From Pogostemon cablin (Eukaryota > Streptophyta > Magnoliopsida > Lamiales > Lamiaceae): DNA of 64,000 nt. The number at the start of each line of letters is the position of its first letter. Position 1 is the first letter of the stretch. Below the pieces are notes generated by a model, which had not been told where the DNA came from, made no database searches, and was given only the letters and a program-made list of their open reading frames with translations. A program made the position numbers and the translations under genes. This document shows positions 24,299-36,429 of the stretch, one piece after another. Location: positions 1,932,814-1,996,813 of the forward strand of contig CM043005.1 of the NCBI GenBank assembly GCA_023678885.1, written 5' to 3'.

Positions 24299-25492
24299 TG
24301 TTGGTTTTAGGATCGTTTGGTTCAACCGTGATCCATTAGTAAAAAAATGATTAGCGGAAGCGATTAAACGTTTATCTTTCACCGGGTGTGTTGATGAAGA
24401 TCTGTGAAGAACACCTCTGATCTTCTACAGTATGACCCAAAGTCAACTCTCTGGTGTTGTGTGGCCAACAATCCCCAGAGAGTTCTCAATCAGTTCCTTT
24501 ACTGTTTTCTACATAAGTGGCGCAGACTTAGGTTATTAGGAACTGAGATAACTTATATAGTTGGGCTACTGCAGGGACCAGGAGGAGAAATTAGACTGGG
24601 CCTCAATTGGATTTAATTAACCAAGCTTAGCCCAAAGCTTTTAATTAAACCCAATAATAATAATATAGTTCACTAAAATATTATTACTGCACTACCCATC
24701 CAATCCCAATATTATGTTTTGGGCTCCTTCTTATTATGAGCCCGAAAGTCTCCCCATGTTTAAGATATACAATGCCCATTAATTAATTAAGTTACTGACA
24801 ACTCAAATTAATTAATATCTCATCCGAGAGTAGTACCACTCAACCTTTTTATCATGCCGGAATTAATACACTTGCAAGATTTACATGATAAACCTTATGA
24901 GCTCCTCAAGGGGACATCATCAACCTAGGACGGACATGGATTCCTTCTACAATCAACAGCACACCATAGAGACAATACTATTTTCCAACTCACCGAGTTT
25001 GTTGATTTAATTCATTTAAATCTCACCCATTGATGAATCAAAGAAATATATACTGCCTTACATGTCGAGGTTATTGTGTAGGGATTAAGAGCACGAACAT
25101 TCATAATAACTGAGATCAAGTTCTCCTATATAGACAGTACAAGTCGAACGATTTCAAGTGGTCCTGCTCAATACACACAAGGTGCACTAATGTGATTCTA
25201 TAGTCAAGACAAACTAACACCAAACCACACTACAACCATACCAATAAATAGTCCTCGTCTATCTCAGTTGTGAGCATCTGTTTATACTTTATAAGGAAAC
25301 CGATAATATGATCTTCCATGTGTTGTCGCATAACATATTATCTACAGTATAAAGTAAATGGACTTTTGCACAAACATATAAATAAACAATTTATAATATG
25401 CAAAATGTTTGATCATATGATTCTCATTTCAAATAAAATTGTTAAAACATTGTTCAATACAAAAGCAAGGCTTTTAGTATACAAATATAACA
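24299..25492 (-). repeat. 5' LTR of Ty1/copia element
   Basis: It matches 17167-18360 end to end (TGTTGGTTTTAGG to ATATAACA), 1194 bp. The PBS adjoins it on the left, so it is the 5' LTR of the minus-strand element. Confidence 0.95.
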
Positions 25493-25497
25493 TATCC

Positions 25498-26232
25498 ATC
25501 ATCTAACCACCACTCAAAAGTCACATGCATCTATCATCCGGCCACCACTCAAAAATCACCACTCATCTATTATCCAACCATCACTCAAAAGTTACATGTG
25601 TCCATGATTCGATATTAATACTATCAACTAACACTCAACACACATGCACCCATTCTCTACCACTACTCAACACAACTGTCACTTAACCATCAATCAATAC
25701 AACCACCATTCAAATCTAATGATATTTATCTATAAATGTAGGGATTTAACATAAAACTTACCTATGAACTCAATCTCTAAAAACACATAAATTATTTTCA
25801 TTATTCGTCTAAAAGGCCTAAGGAAATAAAAAGCAATTAAACTCCTTAGGAGAATGAATATTTTTCCAAATGTATTACCGATAAATATAACAACAAACCA
25901 AATTCAATGATGTTAGATCACAATCCACGATCATTCGAATGTCGAGGCAAAAAATTCAAACGCCTTCTGCAAAATTTAAAGGGTGTATTGATCAAATCAA
26001 GATATAAAATTCAAATAGAGCTTCTGAAGATGATATAGTGAGAAAAACTTTTATATTTGATTTCTTATTTGATGTTAGCTTTTTTATTAAAATATATCTT
26101 TTTTTCATTATACATTATCACATGGCAAGAATAGTTTATGCACAAGAAAATGGTAAGAACGGGACATTCTAATAAGAAAGGGTCATATTATGTTGGTAAA
26201 CCATGAAGGTCCATACCAGAATCGATTAATGG
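25498..26232. other. Non-coding part of the PIF/Harbinger element, right of copia
   Basis: It opens with 'catcatctaaccaccactcaaaa' style repeats that continue the sequence left of the copia insertion, followed by AT-rich DNA. No ORF is credible. It ends at ATGG (26229-26232), which is repeated at 55837-55840 after element B. Confidence 0.6.
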
Positions 26233-27815
26233 TGATGGGCGTTTTCTCAACATACAATTAATCCACAAATATGAAGGATGTGATTGTAGCTTAGATAAGT
26301 GACCAAGTTATATATCAAACCTAAAGGACGGATGATTATCAATTTATTACTAACTAAATTAAAAGAAATTATTGTTTGGCAATTTGATTTGATAATTATT
26401 ATTAAACTAATAAACAGATTAACTAAATAATAATGAAATAAAGGCAGTAGAGAATAAACGAGAGTTGACAAGTGAAAAGATAGGTAGCTCTTCGAGCCAT
26501 TCAATTTCACTAATTAATCTCTCTTCCATGTGTCAATGTCCGACTCTGCGTTACGGAATATGGACGCGTCACTAAACCATGCAAATTTACTCTATAGACA
26601 CAAGCACATAAGCGTGTAACAAGTGTGAATTACCTTGGAGCAAGAACATAATTACACCCCCCTTTCTAGGTACTATCAGTATCAATTATTTCCCGTGCAC
26701 TAAATACTCTAACTTGATATGATCTCTCTTTTTAGGTACTATATAATTATCCTCTAATGAAACTTTGGAGTCCCCTGACTTAGAATCATAACATAGAATC
26801 CTGCTCAGAAATGAACGCACTCAATCAATAATCCAGATATGTATTCAGACTCTACATAACAGTTAATGAAGCACAAAACAACTCTGAGTATGAATTAAAA
26901 ATGCATTATCTTATGTAAAATAATTCCACAAGTAGTGTTGTACGAAGTATACACACGGTTGTTCAATTAACTAGATAAAACCTTCATAAATCCTAGAACT
27001 ACCAAAGAGGTTCTAGCCCATGACATTTTTAAGGACGTTCATGGTGTTTGGATAGATATTATTTATATTCTTGAAAATTACAAGAAAGATTAAGTCGTGA
27101 AGTAAACCCTAGATGTGGGCATCGTCGCTTCTTTCTCCATCTTGAATCTTCACTTATTTCTCACTTCATTTGCTGCACGAATCTCTCTCTACAGCTCCTG
27201 CGGATAGAGTTAGGATTTGGTTTTGATGTAGGATGAATGTGGAATCTAACTCTCTTTTCAATGTGATCTGCATCCCTTTTTATGCTTGTAACTTCTCCTC
27301 ATGGACCTTTACTGGGCATTTTCGTAAAAAACATGCACATCCACGCACTGGAGGTGAAATCCCAACATTTTGGTGCTGATATATCCCAGTTCGACCAGAC
27401 TGGCCTTGGTCGAACGATGGTCGAGTTGCGTGTCTGTAAACTGGACTTCGTCTTACGTCTGCAACTTGAATTGACTTATGTGTTTGGCTTGGCTTGACTT
27501 GGTCGAACTATACCTCCTTGTTCGAACAACCTCTTTGTAAACTAAAACACCCTAATTCGACTTCACTTGTGTAGTTTGACAAGGCTATGCTTGATCGAAC
27601 TGCATCTTCCTGGTCGAACTATGCCTAAAAAAATGTGTTTTCCAATTCAGAGCACTCCTGACCTTTTTTCCTGTACAAATATGCTCAAATAGCCTCAGTA
27701 GCAGTTGATTCGTAGACTCTCCATAAACAACCCGATTTATCTTGATAATAGAACATATCATACTTAATTTCCACCCAAATTGGAGCTCATAATACCTGAA
27801 TTATCACTCTCATCA
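26233..27815 (-). repeat. 3' LTR of Athila element B
   Basis: It starts TGATGGGCG and ends CTCTCATCA on the plus strand, pairing along its full length with 54174-55836. By eye about a tenth of positions differ, and this copy has lost about 75 bp near 26770, so the insertion is old. The purine tract adjoins its right end, so it is the 3' LTR of the minus-strand element. It includes a GTTCGACC array (about 27385-27620). Confidence 0.93.
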
Positions 27816-27858
27816 AACCCCAAACTTACATGTTGCTCGTCCCGAGGCAACGAAATCA
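27816..27858 (-). other. 3' polypurine tract and upstream conserved block of element B
   Basis: Read on the minus strand: GTTGCCTCGGGACGAGCAA, a short spacer, then GTAAGTTTGGGGTT and the LTR start TGATGAG. A similar block (GGGGACGAACAAC... TTTGGGGGGTT) precedes LTR2 and LTR3 of F, and a looser form precedes the LTR of C (GAGGACAAGCAAAG). Confidence 0.8.
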
Positions 27859-29189
27859 TAACAAGTCAAGAGAGTGTAATCTCGAGATCCTTATAACAAG
27901 TACAACCTATTCTAACACATGCAATTGTATCAATTCAAAACATGCATACATCCATTATACCTTTCATTCAGGCAAAAATATCAAGCAATCACAATACTTC
28001 TATGAGTGTTAAGTCATTTAGCTCACTAGATAAGTGTTTACTCTTGCTCTCAAGTGTTAAAGATGTACCCTTTAAAGGTTATATACAATGCTCAAAATCA
28101 ATTCATATATTCGTGTAACCTTAAACTTGGCAAGGGTCTCAAAAATCAATTCATAATCGTCTCAATACTAGGATCACAAAGGACTTGTTCTTCAGGTTGT
28201 AATGTTGGCTCTTTAGTAAAGGTAAGAGAATATAGGTAAAGTGACTAACTTCACCAGTAGAGAATTACCTTGGAGAGTTGTTTTTCATCAAACAGCATTA
28301 ATTCTTCTTCTCTTTATTCATTCTGATGATCTCTTCGATTCTTCTTTTCTCCTGCTTCACTTAGAATCAACATCATTCTTCTTCTTCAATCAATAGGGTA
28401 CCAATTTCGGGCACTACCCTTCTAAGCAATTGTGGTACCGGTTTCAGGCACTATCCCTTCACAAGATTTAACCAAAACATACTTTCATCACTACACCAAC
28501 TTTTCTTCCCTTTTCTTCTTCATACACGAGCTAGCAGTTATTCACCTGAACTCTCTACTAGTAAATATGGTATTTCAAAGCTTAAGTAATAGGTAAATAA
28601 TGGTTTTTTATCATAAGCTTGCCAAAGAAAAAGCTTTAAAGGCTCAACGGGGCTTCCAATGATATATACTACAAGGTAGGATAAAATTTGGTTAAGCGGT
28701 TCAATTAAACAGTAACTGCCTAAGATCTTGTCCTAGTATCTATCAATCATAAACTTTAGACAAGACTCCAAGCTAAGTTCTAGAATACAAACATATGAAC
28801 GATACTCTAGAGAATAAACTATCATGTATTGAAGTAACATGATTAATAGGCTCAAATTCTCACATGGTTAATAGATTTTCTAAGCACTCTTCAAAGCATG
28901 CAATCAAAATCAATCTCTACATAAATTACATGTAATAATGGTACATGCCTATCATCAATAAAATCAACATGCATAAAAAACAAGTGCACATGCATAAACA
29001 AGAAAAATCATCACCATGAGCCAAATCAGCATAATCAACATCAACATCAAATGTATCCATCCTCCAACACCATCAATATCAATCTCAAGTACATACCACT
29101 CACACATGAATCTTAAACACATATTCCACCACCCACACAACACTCAATCAGTAAAGTGAAGAAACGGACTAAGATAAAACCTGGCACCA
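27859..29189 (-). other. 3' untranslated region of element B
   Basis: Non-coding DNA lies between the env-like relic and the 3' purine tract. A 'ggtacc-tttc-ggcactatccctt' unit occurs twice at 28398-28470. No gene is recognised. Confidence 0.6.
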
Positions 29190-30861
29190 CTACTCCTTCG
29201 GAGCATCATCATCACTCACTTCATTATGCCAATCATCGAAATCCCTCTGCAGAGTATCGATCTTCCTGTCCAAAGCTTCATAATTCTCATTCAGATCTCT
29301 CAACCTCCTATCCATCGCATCATATCGGAGGTTGAGCACAGTTTAATTCATGTTTTGCCAATGCCAGCTAACGATTTGTCTCTTCCTAGTTCGCATTCAA
29401 AGTGTCGAAGTGCTCGTTCAACAATCTAAATTGCTCACGGTAATAATGATCCTGGGATTGGCAGAAATCCTGATGCTGCTATGGTGGCGGCTCATAGTAT
29501 TATTGCGGTGGCTGCTCATAGTACTACTGTGGTGGCTACTCATAGTACTGCAGTGTCACTCACATAACTAATAAGGTAAATAAATTTTAAAAGATGGGCT
29601 AAAAATTTAGAATGTGATTTGCTACGAATAATTTTTCAAAAATTTGATCCATATTTTATCATATATAGATCATGAAATTAGAATAAATTGGCCATAAATG
29701 TTACATAAAGTGTTGTCAAATATTCAGTCCTCAACAAAATCTGCTAGATCGCCCACTAGAATCATATCCTCGTCTATATAATCAACTTGGAAGTGCATGT
29801 TAGCCAAAAGCCTCCAATCCCCATCGTCAATACAAGTCTCGGAGATTGCCTTGTGCTCCAGGGTATTCATCAACAGATTGTTGTTAAGCTGAATGGTAGT
29901 AAGATCAATAAGCGATAATTGAAACATGAAGGAGATCAGATTCTTGCCATGAATAAACATCCACATGTCCTCCTTCCTCTGAATTAGCCCTATCCTAACA
30001 CAAGTCGACAAGATCAAGTCTGGGTCCCCTCGGATTAGCCAATACCTAGTAAAATCAACTCGGTAATGCTCTGCTATTGGAGTAATCAATTCACCAATGT
30101 TGACCTTCTGGAACGAGTGAGTAGAGAACCTATACAACTGCTGAAAAAGTACGCTCCCACAATGAAGCGAATTTCGTTCATCATACACCATAGCACATAT
30201 AGCTTTCCTCTAGGTATACAACTCCCCCCAGCTTGAGCAAACAGCGTATTGCTCAGGATCCTGTCCATGTATGCTATCATAGGGTTGCGAAGCAACCTTC
30301 GCGGTATTTACTTTGTAATCACCTTGCCTTCCTGAAATAGACCTCCAGAACTCAGCAGCATTAAAACCCTCATTCTTCGCTGCAGAAATTCTAGTCGGAC
30401 ATCTAACCATCTTGTTGAAGTCACTGTCATACATCAACTTCAGTTGGCCACCTATCTGCATCCACAATCCATAGGGAAGATACTGATCTCCACGATCAAC
30501 TCTCATCGTGCACAACACCTCTGCTATGATATGGAAATATGTCTCCCTCTTAAACTCCATAGACCGAGTGATCCCTACTCGATTAAACATCCAACTAATA
30601 TCATTGATTTCATTTGCAGCAAGCATGATCATCATGATACCTCGTCCTTGTTATCTTATCAGAAATAGCTCCTCATAACTCTTCTTTCTCCCCCCAGTTA
30701 TCAATCTGTATGGTAAAATCAAAAATTCTCCTCTTATCTCTCTTTAACTTCTTTGCAACCTCACCCTTCTTAGGAGATTTAGTCTCCTTCCATTTCGAAG
30801 ATAAGGCTATTCCTTTACCTAAAAAATTATATTTCAATCCAAAATAGAGGAGATAAAACAA
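29190..30861 (-). pseudogene. Athila env-like (ATHILA ORF-1 family) relic
   Basis: A third ORF follows pol, in the position of the env-like gene of Athila elements. From about 30861 it has a lysine-rich N-terminal part (KKGEVAKKLKRDKRR). Then come ISWMFNRVGITRSMEFKRET (30600 region), GGQLKLMYDSDFNKMVRCP, EGFNAAEFWRSISG and, after a frameshift near 30250, MDRILSNTLFAQAGGSCIPR with LYVLWCMMNEIRFIVGAYF, which matches the conserved core of that family as I know it. The next part (30191-29724) is ITPIAEHYRVDF, ARY-type, LISFMFQLSLIDLTTIQLNN and ends DLADFVED. An AT-rich interruption lies at 29570-29720. The tail has QYYEQPPQ-like repeats broken by stops (29480-29560), a heptad-like LNENYEALDRKIDTLQRDF, and an acidic end with stop at 29190-29192. 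No clear fusion or membrane architecture is seen. It is dead. Confidence 0.7.
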
Positions 30862-30942
30862 GTATACACAACCTAAGACTAATTAAAGCATGAATTCTAC
30901 TCAAGATTTCAAATTCGTATGCCATAATCGATTCATGAATCA

Positions 30943-30947
30943 ATTTC
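30943..30947. repeat. Target-site duplication of element C, left copy
   Basis: ATTTC is repeated exactly at 34999-35003. Confidence 0.8.
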
Positions 30948-32304
30948 TGGTGTGCTGTCGCCGGCACTCAAAAATAAGATTTGTAATTTTTCCAAACAAA
31001 CTCACTAAGAATGTAGTAGGGTACGTAAGGGTCGAACCCATAGGGAGTAATCGAACTTTAATTTAATTTAATGTGCTTTCATAAAAGTAACTGAATAGGG
31101 GATATGATTGGATTCTAAAAACTAATAAACATTAAAATTAAATAAATAATTAAAAGTGCAAAAATAATAAAATAAGAGAACAAATAAAATTAAAAACCTA
31201 GTCCAAGGATTTGATCCCCTCCCGTATCCAAATTCACATGAATCAAATTCTTAAAATACCAACAAGTTCATAAACTCAAGCCCCTAGGCTAATGGTACGA
31301 CCAATTAACCCGAAATATCCTTAAGTTTAATAACCTAGGGTACGATCTCTAGATTAAACTATTCCCGAGTGACCCTATGGATTCGAACCCAACCATGCAT
31401 GAAGATTTAGATATTAGGACTACTAGGCTATGAAAACCGGCTAAGAATCATACAACCTAGATTTCATAATTTCAAGAGGTACTTCCTCACTTTTCTACTC
31501 GGTTCACAATATTATAACAACAACGGATTATAATATGTAAAATAGCTATTGAATAATCAATCGCATGTGAGAGGGGTAGTCTACACAAGCAATTGAAAAG
31601 TCAAGATTAACATCAAAGCCAATCACAAAATAAATTCATAAATCAAGTTGGTAATTTAATTCATAAGCAAACAAATAATTATTCTACGGATGTTCACAAT
31701 TATCGGAATAGAAAATGAATTACATAATTAAAATTAAATTAAAAATTGAAATAGAAAAACCGATGTTCTATTTGTGGTGTTCTTCCTCCAATGGCTGCAT
31801 TCCCAACCTGCTCTCTGGAGCGTCCCGGATGATGTATCGTGTATATTCTCCCCCCCCCCCCGAAAAATAAATAAAATATCTCCCATAAATATCTGTGTCT
31901 TGATCCCTAAGTAATCCTGCTTGATCTCTTTCTTTATTTGTTTCTTTCAAAAATATCTCCAGGATCTCTTCTTTTTATATCTTTTCTTGATCTCCAAATA
32001 AATGTGGGCCTAATCTGGGATGATTCTGGAACGTGAGACAACGTGTGAGAATATTTCCAACTGCCAATTTCCTTATTTAATCTGAATTTTCGTCATCTTC
32101 ACTGACACTGAAGGGTTCAGTGTCAGCACATCTGGCAGCAACAAATTTCCTACACAAATCAGCCTATTTCCACATCAATTTACAGCATTGAAGCTCTAAT
32201 TTACCAAAGACAAGATAAGTCAGTTTACCACCCAAATTAGCACATAAGTCAATTAAATAAATATGAATTTAAACCAAATAATTGTGCTAAAATATGACTT
32301 ATCA
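30948..32304 (-). repeat. 3' LTR of element C
   Basis: It runs on the plus strand from TGGTGTGCTG to GACTTATCA, 1357 bp. From 31260 onward it matches 34034-34998 closely; one copy carries about 75 bp extra at 31840-31915 that includes a run of 13 C. A perfect hairpin TGACACTGAA-GGG-TTCAGTGTCA is at 32103-32125. The first 312 bp have no partner because the other LTR is hybrid. Confidence 0.85.
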
Positions 32305-32337
32305 AATCTCCCCACACCTAAACTTTGCTTGTCCTCA
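32305..32337 (-). other. Polypurine tract of element C
   Basis: On the minus strand GAGGACAAGCAAAGTTTAGG is followed by TGTGGGGAGATT and the LTR start TGATAAG. This shows that C runs on the minus strand and that the left LTR is its 3' LTR. Confidence 0.75.
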
Positions 32338-33533
32338 AGAAAAAACAAGACCAAGACATAGTGTAGGAAAAATGATAATTATGTGCAAGTGATAGCAAAA
32401 CAATGACACTTCCAAGAGACCAAATAAGATACACCAAATACAAATGAGTGATAGAATGCCTCACAAAAATCTTACAACTTATGTAGAATAAAGAAATTTA
32501 AGAATTCATTGGCCTCACAATGGTTTCGCTCAATAACGCTCAAGTATATGTAGTGGGTAGCTAAACACTCAAAATTAAACAAGATGAGACATTACCATAA
32601 GCTTGCTCCCAAATCAAATCTCCACTAAGTTCATTGAGCATTATGCAAATATTAAAAGGACTTTTAAAATAGTTCTAATTGGGCTTGGGATAAGGTAGGA
32701 TAAGAAGGATTAGAAAGGCTAAATTTACCACTTTGCAAATTGTATTAATCATATAAAACGTACATCAAAGGGATACATCTTGCCATTTTCATTTTTTCCA
32801 CATCTCCTCCTTAATTTTTCCTTAGAAATTTCTGCTTTTTATCAACACATCCAACTACCCACACCTGTTTCTTTTCATAATTTTGAAAAAACAGGGGCAA
32901 CACTAAAGGGTTCAGTGTCACTTTCAGAAAAATTCAGCAACAAATTTCAGCTTCGTTTTTGCTCATTCTTTCTGCCTCCAGATTTTTTCTTCTTTTTTTC
33001 CTTTTCACCCATTTTTTTCAATCTTCATTCTTCCTTTTCTTTTCCTCTTTTTTTTCCTTTCTCCATTTTTTTGTTCTCCATTTTTTTTCTTTTCCTACAA
33101 CCACCAATTCCCCTTCATCTTCAATCCAATCACAATAATAATTTCAATGAATTTCACAATTTGCAAAATAGTAGGGTTCAAATGGAAGAGTTCAAGAAAG
33201 AAATGGAATATGGCTATTTTGATATGCTCATTCATCAAAAAAAATGTTAGGCTCAACATGGCTCTCCTAAAAGTTTAATATGATTAGGTAGGTAAAAAAA
33301 AAGGCTAAAATATGGCTTGCCTAGATGCCTTTATTATTTAATTACACATGCTCAAATGTAAGATTTCAAAATGCATTCAAGGAGCAAGTTCTAGAATGTA
33401 CATATCAAGTTCAATTTGCCCTCAATCAAGAAATGAATAGAGCTTATGCAGATGATAGCTCTTTCAGGCTCAAAGCTCATAAGAATAGGGTAATTTTGCC
33501 ATGAATTCCTAAACCAAAAAAATTCTTCCACAT
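32338..33533 (-). other. Internal remnant of element C (3' region only)
   Basis: This is non-coding. The plus-strand ORF at 32780-33250 is a run of T-rich, Phe-rich low-complexity sequence and not a gene. A copy of the LTR motif (CACTAAA-GGG-TTCAGTGTCA, 32901-32920) followed by CAGCAACAAATTTC matches the LTR around 32100-32150. No gag, pol or PBS is present, so C is a deletion derivative. Confidence 0.65.
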
Positions 33534-34033
33534 TGTCTGACTATTTTATACTCACGAGCAAGAATACTCGATCGTTGTAGAAGTATATCCCAAGAAATAA
33601 GATTATCGAACCACAAAGGAGTTAAGTTTGGATTAATAAAATACGTGAGCTCCTGTTTATGTCACTTTTGTAAGGATGATAAGGGTTTGAGCTTGGTTTC
33701 GAAATTACCAATTAACGCAAATTAACTAGTAAATAAAATAGCAAATAAGAGAAATAACAAGTAAAGATGAATAAAAATAAAAGAGGATAGGTGCTAAAGT
33801 TCAAGTAAGGAAAAACATGGGATTAGAAACATCCAAGCACATTCAATTCATATTATCATGCAAAGGGAATTCAACTCAATTGATGTAGACTAAGGGTGAT
33901 CACGATTATATCCTAAGCTCCCTTTTGGGTTACAAAGGTTGTTGATCCACTTGAGACTCCCAAAAGCACTTAAGATCAAAGCCCAATATTAACCTCTTCC
34001 ATCTAGATACTAATTAATTCCCAATCCTCCCTT
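33534..34033 (-). repeat. A-family LTR end forming the U5 side of a hybrid LTR
   Basis: On the minus strand this is a diverged copy of 7140-7643, the last 500 bp of LTR A, with nearly all phrases shared (for example GGATATAATCGTGATCACC and CTCACGTATTTTATTAATCC). It ends TCAGACA, as LTR A ends TCAAACA. It is fused at 34033/34034 to C-family LTR sequence. Confidence 0.85.
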
Positions 34034-34998
34034 CAACAAGTTCATAAACTTAAGCCCCTAGGCTAATGGTACGACCAATTAACCCGAAATATCCTTAAGT
34101 TTAATAACCTAGGGTACGACCTCTAGATTAAACTATTCCCGAGTGACCCTATGGATTCGAACTCGACCATGCATGAAGATTTAGATATTAGGACTACTAG
34201 ACTATGAAAATCGGCTAGGAATCATACAACCTAGATTTTATCATTTCAAGAGGTACCTCCTCACTTTGCTACTCGATTCACAATATTATAATAATTACGG
34301 ATTATAATATGTAAAATAGCTATTGAATAATCAATCACATATGAGAGGTAGTCTACACAAGCAATTGAAAAGTCAAGATTAACATCAAAGCCAATCACAA
34401 AATAAATTCATAAATCAAGTTGGTAATTTAATTCGTAAGCAAACATGTAATTATTCTACGGAGGTTCACAATCCTCGGACTAGAAAACGAATTGCATAAT
34501 TAAAACTAAATTAAAAATTGAAATAGAAAAATCGATGTTCTAATGGTGGTGTTCTTCCTCCAATGGCTGCGTTCCCAATCTGCTCTCTGGAGCATCCCGA
34601 ATGATGTATCGTGCTTGATCTCTTTCCTTATTTGTTTCTTCCAAAAATATCTCCAGGATCTCTTCTTTTTATATCTTTTCTTGATCTCCAAATAAATATG
34701 GGCCTGATCTGGGATGATTCTGGAATGTGAGACAACGTGTGAGAATATTTCCAACTGTCAATTTCCTTATTTAATCTGAATTTTCATCATCTTCACTGAC
34801 ACTGAAGGGTTCAGTGTCAGAACATCTGGCAGCAACGAATTTTCTACACAAATCAGCCTATTTTCACATCAATTTACAACATTGAAGCTCTAATTTACCA
34901 AAGACAAGATAAGTCAATTTAGCACCCAAATTAGAACATAAGTCAATCAAATAAATATGAATTTAAACCAAATAATTGTGCTAAAATATGACTTATCA
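34034..34998 (-). repeat. C-family part of the hybrid 5' LTR of element C
   Basis: It matches 31260-32304 of the 3' LTR and ends at the same GACTTATCA, followed directly by the target duplication ATTTC. Together with 33534-34033 it makes an LTR-sized 1465-bp unit whose two halves come from different families. Confidence 0.85.
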
Positions 34999-35003
34999 AT
35001 TTC

Positions 35004-36260
35004 CCTAAATCTCAAGTGTACACTTCAAAAATATAAGACATATATACTCAACACCTTAACTTAAGAGGAAATTAAAATCAAAAGTCCTAAGTCTCAATTT
35101 CACATAATCAATATGATTCTCAAATCCAAAATTTAATAAATATTCCAAGCATGCTCAACTTCCACAATTCAATTGCACTACATCATCACTTCAAATCAAC
35201 GAGTCCATTCATAAATTATGAAATTAAACTCAAACTCGTAAGATATGGATCATCAATTTCACAAAATTCCATCAATCAAATGTAAATTGAACTCATGTAA
35301 ATTTAAGAACACAAAGATTTCAAAATTCAATTCCAACTCAAAACATGTTTAATCAACTTACTCAATCTTCACTAAGCATATTTCACTTCAATTCAAGGGT
35401 AAAGAAGTAAGAAAACATACCTTATCTCCGGACATGGTGTGTGTATGACGTTTGGAAAAATCCCCAAAACTAAGTGGAATAGTCCAAAATCGGACTTGAA
35501 TCCTCCAATCTTGGATGTGGAAGTGTGTGGAGAGGAATAATTAAGTGTAGGATGAGTTTAGAGTGAATTCCTTACAGATCGGAATGAGATCTCAAAGAAA
35601 TGGTCGAACAACGCAGAAAAACTACTTATATTAATGACTTCCAGACCCAGTTCGACTCGAACTGCATAGTCGAACTAGGCCCTCCTAGTCAAACTGGGTG
35701 TCTGTCCGCTGAAACATATGTAGCTCAACCTCAGTTCGACCAACTTGTCATGGTCGAATTGTAGTATGTTGGTCGAACTACACCTCTGTAAACTGAAAAG
35801 TCTCTCATGTTCAATTCGACCATCGTTCGACCAGAAAGTATTGGTCGAACCAGATGGTTTTGGTCGAACTGGCCTTCTGTAAACTAAATAAACACTCTGA
35901 AGTGCAGTTCGACCATAGCTCGACCGTAAAGTGTTAGTTGAAAGAGTCTGGTCAAACTAGCTTCCAAGCATTTGTTTTTCGTGTTTTTCTTCATCCCCTG
36001 CAAAACTCAAACTCTAAAACAACATCAATAGCTAGAGAAACACTAAAAGACTATATAAAAAGACTATATAAAAATTATGTATATTACTCTGCTCACACTA
36101 TAATTTAATAAAACACCACCGAACACTAGGCAAATTGTAAAAAAGTTGACACATTAAAACCGGTTAAAGTTTTAATATACCGTAAAAAATTAACTCCCCT
36201 AGCAAATATTACAAAGAAAAGATTATACTCTTAGTACTACAATGAGGTAAGTACATCACA
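35004..36260 (-). other. Module between pol and the env-like ORF of element B
   Basis: Read on the minus strand: internal purine tract, a GTTCGACC array (35650-35960), a TATTAATATAAG stretch near 35620, a leader-like region, and a donor-like AAG|GTATGT at 35421/35420. The layout repeats that of the LTR (array, TATA-like, leader). The sequence 35004-35400 is AT-rich, perhaps an intron leading to the env-like ORF, into which C inserted. Promoter and splicing functions are inferred. Confidence 0.5.
35650..35960. repeat. GTTCGACC / GGTCGAAC array between pol and env-like ORF
   Basis: About three and a half diverged units of roughly 95 bp, each with facing GTTCGACC and GGTCGAAC motifs and a CTGTAAACTGAA phrase. 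Near-identical units occur in both B LTRs and between gag and protease. Confidence 0.85.
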
Positions 36261-36279
36261 CCTCCCCCCCCAAACTTAG
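36261..36279 (-). other. Internal polypurine tract of element B
   Basis: On the minus strand it reads CTAAGTTTG followed by a run of G and GAGG. It lies about 120 bp after the post-coding block, as in A and F. Confidence 0.7.
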
Positions 36280-36397
36280 CGAAAACATAAGTTTGAAACT
36301 AAGTATGCAAAGAGATATAATTGCCGATTAGTAGGCATCTTAAATATAAATTTTTTTTACTCACACTAAAGAAACAAAGCAATAAAACAAGAGGAAA

Positions 36398-36429
36398 AAC
36401 CCCCAACAAGCGCTCATGTTTAACGTCGG
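36398..36429 (-). other. Conserved post-coding block of element B
   Basis: On the minus strand: CGACGTTAAACATGAGCGCTT then GTTGGGGG. It follows the end of the integrase region and matches the blocks of A and F. Confidence 0.75.

Noticed and set aside
30948..30975. TGGTGTGCTGTCGCCGG considered as a PBS
   Set aside because: It lies at the outer end of the C LTR next to the target duplication, not inside the element, and does not match a known tRNA 3' end.
32780..33250. Plus-strand ORF of 156 codons
   Set aside because: It is a Phe-rich translation of T-rich low-complexity sequence, antisense to element C; not a gene.
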